From NCBI GenBank assembly GCA_903959115.1, contig CAJBVU010000242.1, positions 1 through 5,975 on the forward strand: DNA of 5,975 nt. The letters are read 5' to 3'. The DNA comes from an uncultured Bacteroidota bacterium (GTDB lineage Bacteria; Bacteroidota; Bacteroidia; NS11-12g; UBA955). Numbering within the stretch: position 1 is the first letter of the stretch; the number at the start of each line of letters is the position of its first letter. The position numbers were made by a program, and so were the translations under genes. The notes beneath the pieces were generated by a model. It saw nothing but the letters and a program-made list of their open reading frames with translations. It did no database searches and was not told the origin of the DNA. Below, piece by piece: positions 1-5,625 of this stretch.

Positions 1-788
1 GCAACGGCAGCGATAGAGCCTGAATAGAAAGACTGACCGAAATCATTCACAAAAATGCGATCCATTGTAGCCAACAACCATGGAATACCTGGGTAAACAA
101 TCTTCATTACAAATGCCAAAGCCAAAGCAGAAGCACCCAAAGCAAGGATGATTCCATTGCGCGTTACAGGGTATTTGCGGAAGTAATAAGCCAAGCAAAC
201 TGTTGGAATTACCAACAAGTTCAACATGTGCGTACCCAATGCCAAACCAATCATGAAGGCAATAAATACCAACCAACGATCAGCACCTACATTATCCGCA
301 TCTTTCCACCAACGCAACACGGCCCAGAAGGTCAATGCGGTAAAGAAAGAACTCATCGCGTATACCTCAGATTCAACGGCGCTGAACCAAAAACTATCAA
401 TAAATGTATTGGTTAAAGCAGCTACAGTACCCGCACCCAACACCAACAACAACTTGCTTTTGTTATCGTCATCAACCATTCGCTCAGCGAAATAGGTCGT
501 AATCCAAAACGTAAACATCACACAACCTGCACTGGCTACGGCGCTCACCATGTTAATCCAAAAGCCCACCATTTCTGGCGACGATGCCATCAAGGAGAAC
601 AATCTACCAACCATCAAAAACAACGGCGCCCCAGGAGGGTGTACTACTTGCAAACGATAGGCGGCACTGGCGAATTCACCACAATCCCAAAGACTCACAC
701 TTTGTTCCAATGTGAGGGTGTACACGGCAAGAGCGATGGCAAACATCACCCAACCCATGATGCGATTTAAACGAGCAAAAGAGTTCAT
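1..788 (-). CDS. GT117 / DUF2723 family polytopic membrane protein (N-terminal part, runs off left edge)
   Basis: The first 262 residues are visible; the C-terminus lies beyond the left edge. The protein is strongly hydrophobic, with likely membrane segments near residues 9-27, 53-66, 80-100, 113-130, 147-160, 171-200 (probably two) and 211-232. The stretch around residues 32-64 holds WDCGEF (34-39) followed by a VVHPPGAPLF motif (48-57), the hallmark of DUF2723, now classed as glycosyltransferase family 117 and related to human TMEM260, a protein O-mannosyltransferase. Further family-like motifs are ESEVYAMSSFF (139-149) and GLALGTHMLNLL (181-192). In GT-C enzymes an acidic residue in the first extracytoplasmic loop is catalytic; D35 or E38 would be the candidate here (inference). 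An inner-membrane enzyme using a lipid-linked sugar is likely, but the substrate cannot be told. The ATG at 788 is the first one after an in-frame stop at 804-806. It lies 64 bp downstream of gltX in the same direction. Confidence 0.88.
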   Translation of the reverse strand, partial: MNSFARLNRIMGWVMFAIALAVYTLTLEQSVSLWDCGEFASAAYRLQVVHPPGAPLFLMVGRLFSLMASSPEMVGFWINMVSAVASAGCVMFTFWITTYFAERMVDDDNKSKLLLVLGAGTVAALTNTFIDSFWFSAVESEVYAMSSFFTALTFWAVLRWWKDADNVGADRWLVFIAFMIGLALGTHMLNLLVIPTVCLAYYFRKYPVTRNGIILALGASALALAFVMKIVYPGIPWLLATMDRIFVNDFGQSFYSGSIAAV

Positions 789-852
789 TATCGAATAGAC
801 TTTTTAGTTACAGTTTGATTAAAAGGCGAAAATAGGGATAATAAACAATAAA

Positions 853-2397
853 TTAAGCGACCACCGGCTGAATCTTCGCGGCAGCTTCGCGCAAACGTGG
901 CAACACATAATCTCTTCCAATTAATGCGATCATTTCCCAGATTGGAGGACCCATCGGCGCTCCACTTACCGCCACGCGAAGGGGTTGTAAAACCTCTCCT
1001 GTTTTGATACCCGCCGTTTCGCAATAAGCCTTAAACGCATTTTCATAGGCTTCTGCATTTGCATCTTCTGCCAAAGCCTCAAATGCCTGCGCCAAACCTA
1101 AAATATGCGTGTTCGTTTCCGCCTTCCACTTCTTGCGAACAACCTCTTGGTCATATTGCTTAGGCGCTTCAAAGAAATAATATCCCTCTTCTACCACATC
1201 CTTGACAAATTGGACCTTTTCACGCATCAAAACAACGACCTGTTCCACGTATTCCTGACAAGTATCGTAGCCTTTGGCTTCAATCATGGGCTTCAATATT
1301 TCGTATTGCTCATTCAATGGTTTCTGCTGTAAATACTGCTGATTAAACCACAAAGCTTTTTGCAAATCAAACTTCGCCCCGCTCTTGCTCACACGCTCCA
1401 AACTAAATTCCGAAATGAGTTCCTCCATAGAGAACATTTCTTGGTTTCCACTCGGATGCCATCCCAACAACGCTAACATATTCGTCACCGCCTCCGGATA
1501 ATAGCCACTCTCTTTGTAACCACTACTCACTTCATTCGTTTTTGGATCCGTCCACTGCAATGGAAACACAGGGAATCCCAAACGATCTCCATCTCGCTTG
1601 CTCAGTTTTCCGTTGCCTTCTGGCTTCAACAAAAGCGGTAAATGCGCAAACTCCGGCATCACCTCTTCCCAACCCAAATAACGATATAACATCACGTGTA
1701 ATGGCGCACTCGGCAACCACTCTTCTCCGCGAATAACATGGCTGATACCCATCAAATAATCATCCACGACATTGGCCAAATGATACGTCGGCATACCGTC
1801 GCCTTTCAACAACACTTTATCATCCATCGTGGAAGTATTCACAACCACCCAACCGCGAATCACATCGTGAAACCTCACCTCTTCTTTTCGAGGCAATTTG
1901 ATGCGAATCACATAGTTATCGCCCCGATCCAAACGCATTTTCACCTCATCCGCCGGCAAAGTGATTGAGTTTTTCATGCTCATTCTGCTCACCGAATCAT
2001 AGGCAGGCTGCATCTTGCTGGCTTCCAAGCGCTTACGCATCTGTTCGATATCCTCTTCGGTATCAAACGCATAATACGCATACCCTTTTTCAATCATATC
2101 GTAGGCATACTGCGCATACATCGGCTTTCGCTCGCTCTGACGGTATGGCGCATGGGGTCCGCCCTGCTCAATCCCCTCATCAATTTCAATGCCCACCCAC
2201 TTTAAGCTTTCCATGATATATTGCTCGGCACCAGGCACAAAACGATTTTGGTCTGTGTCTTCGATGCGAAGAATCATGGTTCCGCCATGCTTGCGGGCCA
2301 GCAAATAATTATACAATGCCGTACGTACACCACCAATGTGAAGGGGGCCAGTAGGACTAGGGGCAAAACGAACGCGGACAGGTCTTTCGGTACTCAT
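853..2397 (-). CDS. gltX: Glutamyl-tRNA synthetase (GluRS)
   Basis: This cytosolic class Ib synthetase joins glutamate to tRNA(Glu) using ATP. At 514 residues it is full length for the bacterial family. The N-terminal Rossmann domain starts with FAPSPTGPLHIGG (11-23), where HIGG (20-23) is the HIGH signature. RIEDTDQNR (44-52) and YRQSER (85-90) belong to the catalytic core. The block GMPTYHLANVVDDYLMGISH (201-220), continuing into VIRGEEW, is the conserved acceptor/active-site region, and KLSKRDG (264-270) is the KMSKS loop. The C-terminal part, including LRVAVSGAPMGPPIWEMI (473-490), matches the helical anticodon-binding end. The start is fixed: an in-frame TAA lies five codons upstream (2413-2415) and the next reliable ATG is 2397. 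No Shine-Dalgarno is visible; a TAnnTTTG box sits 10 nt upstream. The gene is divergent from a yqeY-like gene and followed, same strand, by the GT117 gene. Whether it also charges tRNA(Gln) cannot be decided by eye. Confidence 0.98.
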   Translation of the reverse strand: MSTERPVRVRFAPSPTGPLHIGGVRTALYNYLLARKHGGTMILRIEDTDQNRFVPGAEQYIMESLKWVGIEIDEGIEQGGPHAPYRQSERKPMYAQYAYDMIEKGYAYYAFDTEEDIEQMRKRLEASKMQPAYDSVSRMSMKNSITLPADEVKMRLDRGDNYVIRIKLPRKEEVRFHDVIRGWVVVNTSTMDDKVLLKGDGMPTYHLANVVDDYLMGISHVIRGEEWLPSAPLHVMLYRYLGWEEVMPEFAHLPLLLKPEGNGKLSKRDGDRLGFPVFPLQWTDPKTNEVSSGYKESGYYPEAVTNMLALLGWHPSGNQEMFSMEELISEFSLERVSKSGAKFDLQKALWFNQQYLQQKPLNEQYEILKPMIEAKGYDTCQEYVEQVVVLMREKVQFVKDVVEEGYYFFEAPKQYDQEVVRKKWKAETNTHILGLAQAFEALAEDANAEAYENAFKAYCETAGIKTGEVLQPLRVAVSGAPMGPPIWEMIALIGRDYVLPRLREAAAKIQPVVA

Positions 2398-2407
2398 AAA
2401 ATCACTG

Positions 2408-2415
2408 CAAAGTTA
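2408..2415 (-). promoter_or_regulatory. Putative -7 promoter box for gltX (TAACTTTG)
   Basis: Read on the minus strand this is TAACTTTG, a full match to the Bacteroidota -7 consensus TAnnTTTG. Only 10 nt separate its last G from the gltX ATG, so transcription would start a few bases before the start codon. I see no clear TTG-type -33 element at the usual distance; that region is inside yqeY. The initial TAA of the box is also the in-frame stop before gltX. Confidence 0.5.
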
Positions 2416-2417
2416 AC

Positions 2418-2425
2418 TATCTTTG
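2418..2425 (+). promoter_or_regulatory. Putative -7 promoter box for the yqeY-like gene (TATCTTTG)
   Basis: TATCTTTG fully matches the Bacteroidota TAnnTTTG element. Only 4 nt lie between its last G and the ATG at 2430, so the transcript would be leaderless or nearly so. It lies back to back with the gltX box, 2 bp apart. No convincing -33 TTG is seen upstream, where the DNA already encodes the start of GltX. Confidence 0.5.
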
Positions 2426-2429
2426 CGGT

Positions 2430-2876
2430 ATGTCTTTGATAGAACAAGTAAATGCCGGAATCATGACTGCCATGAAGGCAAAAGACCAAGATCGTTTGCG
2501 CGCTCTAAGGGGCATCAAAAGTGCTTTTTTATTGTTAAAAACTGCTGAAGGTGTAACCGAGGTCACCGACGATATGTGCATCAAAGCCCTCCAAAAAATG
2601 GCGAAACAACGCAAAGACAGCCTAGATATTTATGAGCAACAAGGTCGCGAAGATTTAGCCGTTATCGAACGCTCCGAATTGGCCGTTGTTGAGAGTTTCC
2701 TACCCGCACAAATGAGTGCCGAAGAAATCGAAGCACAAGTGAAAGCTATCATCGCCGAAACCGGTGCCGCTGGTATGAAAGACCTAGGCAAAGTGATGCC
2801 CGCCGCTATGAAAGCCATGGGTGGTGTTGCCGATGGAAAGCTCATCAGCGAAGCCGTTAAAAAGCTGTTGGCTTAA
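2430..2876 (+). CDS. YqeY-like protein (GatB/YqeY domain)
   Basis: This 148-residue soluble protein matches the small stand-alone YqeY family from end to end. Recognisable parts are the N-terminal helix with MKAKDQDRLRALRGIKSA (15-32), the middle block KMAKQRKDSLDIYEQQGR (56-73) followed by ERSELAVVESFLPAQMS (80-96), and the C-terminal helical domain with GKVMPAAMKAM (120-130) and DGKLISEAVKKLL (135-147). The family shares its fold with the tail of GatB, the tRNA-binding subunit of the Glu/Asp-tRNA amidotransferase. A role near tRNA is therefore often assumed, but no reaction is established. ATG 2430 is the first after an in-frame stop at 2397-2399, and the length fits the family. It is divergent from gltX across 32 bp and convergent with the flavin-reductase-like gene, leaving 28 bp between the stops. 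Confidence 0.95.
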   Translation: MSLIEQVNAGIMTAMKAKDQDRLRALRGIKSAFLLLKTAEGVTEVTDDMCIKALQKMAKQRKDSLDIYEQQGREDLAVIERSELAVVESFLPAQMSAEEIEAQVKAIIAETGAAGMKDLGKVMPAAMKAMGGVADGKLISEAVKKLLA

Positions 2877-2904
2877 TATTTTCGATAAAACTTGTTGCCA
2901 AAAA

Positions 2905-3810
2905 TTAAAGCAACAGCAACGCCGCTGCTTCCCGTATACGGTCAAACCCTATTAAATGTAGCGCACCCAATTCCCTTGAATGCCAATCACTGAGATCCAG
3001 TGGGTATTCCCCCTTTTCCTTTAACCATTCGATGCCCGATGCAAGTTCTTCTTGTGTGGGTTCTCCTTGGATTCCAGCCAACCGACCCAAATCATTGCCT
3101 GTCAAAACCTTGCTTAAACGCACTTCTTCTGGGTAACGATCATATCCCAAAGTGACTTTCATGGGTTGCGACAGCTCAAACATGCTATCCCGCTCGGGTA
3201 AACAATACCAAGAACCACCCATTCTGCCCACCAAATTCATTTTAAACGGATCGATTTTTCCGTCTTCCCCCAAAACTTCCTCCTTCACGTGCATCTTCAC
3301 CACCTGCGCCATGATCAATTTTCCTGATCCGCCGCCATCACCAAACTCCTTGATATCAATCACCTTACACTCAATTTGCACGGGCGATTCAGCTACCCTA
3401 AAAGGCTTCACCAAATCCGAAGCAACAGGTGTAAAACCCGCCTTTTCAAATTCACTCACGCCATGTTCCCAGGGTGCGGCAGCGATATTCATCTGCTCCA
3501 CCATCGCATAGCTCACCACATTCACAACCACTTCCGGAACTGCCTTCGCATTTAAAAATGTTTGCTTGGGCGTGCCATCACGACCACTATTATTGGGAGA
3601 AAAAACAATCACCGGCGGATTTGCACTCACCACATTGAAAAAACTGAAAGGCGCCAAATTAGGTCGGCCATCCAAATCAATCGTACTGGCAAAACAAATC
3701 GGACGAGGACTTACACTACCCAACAGAAACTGATGCAACTGCGGCAAAGGCGTATTCGCCGGATCCACTTCTATGTATTTGGTGTTTGTCATCTCGATGA
3801 TATTTATCAT
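2905..3810 (-). CDS. Flavin reductase family protein (FMN-binding split barrel)
   Basis: The 301-residue product belongs to the flavin-reductase-like, FMN-binding family. The core is SPRPICFASTIDLDGRPN (34-51) followed by LAPFSFFNVVSANPPVIVFSP (52-72), which in relatives forms the FMN-binding split beta-barrel. Further family blocks are EVVVNVVSYAMVEQMNIAA (93-111), ESPVQIECKV (141-150), and GKIDPFKMNLVGRMGGSWY (184-202). Such proteins bind FMN and may reduce flavin with NAD(P)H or act as unassigned flavoproteins; the substrate is unknown. The first ATG is 3810, after an in-frame stop at 3817-3819. An internal ATG at 3792 (M7) would give an N-terminus closer to the relatives I recall and is a serious alternative. 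It follows ribBA by 36 bp on the same strand with no clear promoter between, so co-transcription is likely. The tail ends AAALLLL (295-301), an odd low-complexity hydrophobic end. Confidence 0.92.
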   Translation of the reverse strand: MINIIEMTNTKYIEVDPANTPLPQLHQFLLGSVSPRPICFASTIDLDGRPNLAPFSFFNVVSANPPVIVFSPNNSGRDGTPKQTFLNAKAVPEVVVNVVSYAMVEQMNIAAAPWEHGVSEFEKAGFTPVASDLVKPFRVAESPVQIECKVIDIKEFGDGGGSGKLIMAQVVKMHVKEEVLGEDGKIDPFKMNLVGRMGGSWYCLPERDSMFELSQPMKVTLGYDRYPEEVRLSKVLTGNDLGRLAGIQGEPTQEELASGIEWLKEKGEYPLDLSDWHSRELGALHLIGFDRIREAAALLLL

Positions 3811-3830
3811 TTCAATTTATTGCAACATAC

Positions 3831-3843
3831 TGTGCTTGGCACA
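3831..3843. repeat. Short perfect inverted repeat between ribBA and the flavin-reductase gene
   Basis: TGTGC and GCACA form a perfect 5-bp stem around a 3-nt loop, filling a third of the 36-bp gap. On the transcribed strand it lies just after the ribBA stop and has no following T-tract, so it is not a standard intrinsic terminator. It could be a small processing or stability hairpin, an operator half-site pair, or chance. Confidence 0.35.
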
Positions 3844-3846
3844 ATT

Positions 3847-5082
3847 TTACAGCGTATGACCCATTTTCAATTTCTTGGTAGCCAAATATTTGGCGTTGTG
3901 GGGGTTCGATACAATCTGTAAAGGCACATTCTCCACAATCTCCAATCCATAACCCACCAGACCCGTCCGTTTCTTCGGATTGTTACTAATCAAACGCATT
4001 TTTTTGATACCCAAATCCCGAATAATTTGCGCGCCCACTCCGTAATCCCTTTCGTCCATGCTAAAGCCCAATTGCAAATTCGCTTCCACCGTATCCAAAC
4101 CCTGTTCTTGCAACTTGTAAGCCCTTAACTTATTCAATAATCCGATGCCTCTGCCCTCCTGATTCATGTAAATTATCACTCCACGACCTTCCTCTTCGAT
4201 GAGTTCCATCGCCTTCTGTAACTGCTCTCCACAATCACATCTGCAACTGCCAAAAATATCGCCAGTTAAACAACTGCTGTGCACCCTTACCATCACGGCA
4301 TCCTCCTCCGTCCACTGGCCTTTGATCAACGCCAAATGCTCCTGTCCGGTATCCTTCTGACGGAAAGCAATCAAATCAAAATCACCCCATTTGGTAGGCA
4401 TCTGCACCGAAATCTCCCTCTGAATCAGCGATTCGTGTTTCAAACGATAGGCAATCAAATCTTCTATCGAAATTATCTTCAAATCCAACTCCTTGGCGAT
4501 CTCAACCAAATCTGGAAGTCGCGCCATCTCGCCGTCCTCTTTTAATATTTCTACGATGCAACCCACAGGTTCAAAGCCCGACATCACCGCTAAATCCACG
4601 GCCGCTTCGGTATGACCCGCCCTGCGCAAAACCCCGCCGCTCTTGGCCACCAACGGAAAAATATGTCCCGGCTTGCCCAAATCCTCGGGCTTTGTGTTTG
4701 GGTCGATCAACGCCTTAATTGTCTTAGAACGATCCGATGCACTAATCCCCGTGGTACATCCCTGACCCAACAAATCCACCGAAACTGTAAATGCCGTTTC
4801 ATGCGTGGCCGTGTTGTTGTTCACCATCATTTCAATGCCTAAGGCCTGACATCTTTCCTCGAGCAAAGGAACGCAAATCAATCCCCGCCCTTTGGTCGCC
4901 ATAAAATTCACCAACTCCGGTGTCATGTTCCGCGCAGCCGTCAAAAAATCGCCCTCATTCTCCCGATTTTCATCGTCAACCACAACAACTACCTTACCCG
5001 CCTTGATGTCGGCAATGGCTTCTTCAATCGTATTTAACGAAAATTCTTGTCCTTTTGGGTTGTTTTCCTGAGAATTTGACAT
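3847..5082 (-). CDS. ribBA: Bifunctional RibBA: DHBP synthase / GTP cyclohydrolase II
   Basis: This cytosolic protein of 411 residues catalyses both entry reactions of riboflavin synthesis. The N-terminal half (about 15-215) is 3,4-dihydroxy-2-butanone 4-phosphate synthase, which converts ribulose 5-phosphate to DHBP and formate. It holds the acidic loop DDENRENEGD (36-45), TTGISASDRSKTI (110-122) and RRAGHTEAA (153-161). The C-terminal half (about 220-405) is GTP cyclohydrolase II, which opens GTP to the pyrimidine precursor. It has HSSCLTGD (268-275) and CRCDCGEQL (280-288), giving the three zinc cysteines C271, C282 and C284, plus NQEGRGIGLLNKLRAYKLQ (307-325) and ISNNPKKRTGL (365-375). 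Both halves look intact, so both activities are expected. The start is set by an in-frame TAA at 5095-5097, five codons upstream. The 78-bp upstream gap is too short for a full FMN riboswitch. It probably heads a two-gene unit with the flavin-reductase gene. Confidence 0.98.
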   Translation of the reverse strand: MSNSQENNPKGQEFSLNTIEEAIADIKAGKVVVVVDDENRENEGDFLTAARNMTPELVNFMATKGRGLICVPLLEERCQALGIEMMVNNNTATHETAFTVSVDLLGQGCTTGISASDRSKTIKALIDPNTKPEDLGKPGHIFPLVAKSGGVLRRAGHTEAAVDLAVMSGFEPVGCIVEILKEDGEMARLPDLVEIAKELDLKIISIEDLIAYRLKHESLIQREISVQMPTKWGDFDLIAFRQKDTGQEHLALIKGQWTEEDAVMVRVHSSCLTGDIFGSCRCDCGEQLQKAMELIEEEGRGVIIYMNQEGRGIGLLNKLRAYKLQEQGLDTVEANLQLGFSMDERDYGVGAQIIRDLGIKKMRLISNNPKKRTGLVGYGLEIVENVPLQIVSNPHNAKYLATKKLKMGHTL

Positions 5083-5089
5083 GCTTCCA

Positions 5090-5097
5090 CAAATTTA
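5090..5097 (-). promoter_or_regulatory. Putative -7 promoter box for ribBA (TAAATTTG)
   Basis: On the minus strand this reads TAAATTTG, a full match to the Bacteroidota TAnnTTTG element, with 7 nt between its last G and the ribBA ATG. A TTG that could serve as the -33 element lies 22 nt upstream (5120-5122), a slightly long spacing. The predicted leader is only a few bases. The TAA of the box is also the in-frame stop before ribBA. Confidence 0.5.
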
Positions 5098-5122
5098 CAT
5101 CGGTTTATTGAGTAGAAAACAA

Positions 5123-5152
5123 TTGATATTGAATTATGTTAAATTAATATTG
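5123..5152 (+). promoter_or_regulatory. Putative promoter of the Gre-like gene (TTG-N19-TAATATTG)
   Basis: TAATATTG (5145-5152) differs at one defined position from TAnnTTTG, and a TTG at 5123-5125 stands 19 nt upstream, the spacing expected for a -33 element. The last G is 8 nt from the ATG at 5161, so the leader would again be very short. The region is AT-rich, which makes chance matches more likely. Confidence 0.35.
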
Positions 5153-5160
5153 CCGCCAAA

Positions 5161-5625
5161 ATGACGCCTCTAAACAAATCCGATATACGAAATTTTTGCC
5201 TTGCCCATGTCGATGCCATGATCGCTGAATACGAAGGCAGCATCCACGAACTTCAAAAAGGAATGTTTGAGGAGACCAAAAGTTCCGCGGGCGACAAATA
5301 CGAAACGTCACGCACCCAGTTCCAAAGGGAAATCGAACGATTAAAAACCCAGATTTCGGGTGTTCATACCACCAAAGCAACCCTTCTCATTTTAAATGAT
5401 GCCAAATCAATTGCGGCGGGTGAAGGAAGTTTATTACACGTTTCTATGGGAGCCACCAAAATGGTGATTTACATCGGTGCAGCGCTTGGAAGTTTGAATT
5501 ATCAAGGCCAACCCATTCACATCATTTCCGCCCAATCACCCCTAGCCATTGCATTGAAAGGACATGCCGAGGGTGACGTGGTCAATTTCAATCAGAAAAA
5601 ATATAAAATCGAGGAGTTGGCTTAA
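5161..5625 (+). CDS. Gre-factor-like protein (coiled-coil hairpin plus GreA/GreB C-terminal-like domain)
   Basis: This 154-residue protein resembles a compact Gre factor. Residues about 8-75 are charged and helical, fitting an antiparallel coiled coil whose turn holds SSAGDKYETSR (41-51). The spacing D45-x-x-E48 after G44 matches GreA GDLKEN, whose Asp and Glu enter the RNA polymerase secondary channel and stimulate transcript cleavage. Residues about 85-154 fit the FKBP-like GreA/GreB C-terminal domain, ending with ISAQSPLAIALKGHAEGDVV (122-141) and KKYKIEEL (146-153). Relatives I recall in Bacteroidota are often labelled 3-oxoacyl-ACP synthase, which nothing in this sequence supports. An RNA polymerase partner is inferred. 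The ATG at 5161 is the first after an in-frame stop at 5140-5142. It is divergent from ribBA by 78 bp, and its stop overlaps the stop of the convergent E1 gene. Confidence 0.8.
   Translation: MTPLNKSDIRNFCLAHVDAMIAEYEGSIHELQKGMFEETKSSAGDKYETSRTQFQREIERLKTQISGVHTTKATLLILNDAKSIAAGEGSLLHVSMGATKMVIYIGAALGSLNYQGQPIHIISAQSPLAIALKGHAEGDVVNFNQKKYKIEELA

Noticed and set aside
226..495. 89-codon plus-strand frame
   Set aside because: It is antisense to the GT117 gene, whose minus-strand frame carries the WDCGEF and HPPGAP motifs and stays open to the window edge.
789..852. Separate promoter for the GT117 gene (TATTTTCG on the minus strand)
   Set aside because: It misses one key base of TAnnTTTG and has no TTG at a fitting distance; read-through from gltX explains expression equally well.
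788..1024. 78-codon minus-strand frame crossing the gltX end
   Set aside because: It is an alternative frame of the gltX 3' end with no family resemblance.
2893..2915. Inverted repeat TGTTGC/GCAACA between the convergent yqeY and flavin-reductase stops, as a two-way terminator
   Set aside because: The 6-bp arms are separated by an 11-nt AT-rich loop, one arm is inside the flavin-reductase coding end, and neither side has a proper T-tract. Too weak to call.
3152..3511. 119-codon open frame on the plus strand
   Set aside because: It lies wholly antisense within the flavin-reductase-like gene, whose protein has clear family motifs; the antisense product looks like nothing known.
3562..3921. 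119-codon open frame on the plus strand spanning the ribBA end and the flavin-reductase start
   Set aside because: It is antisense to two well-supported genes, and its Arg/Thr/Ile-rich product is typical of a shadow frame.
5083..5160. FMN riboswitch (RFN element) before ribBA
   Set aside because: The gap is 78 bp, shorter than an RFN element, lacks its conserved helices, and a -7 box sits right at the start codon, leaving no leader RNA.
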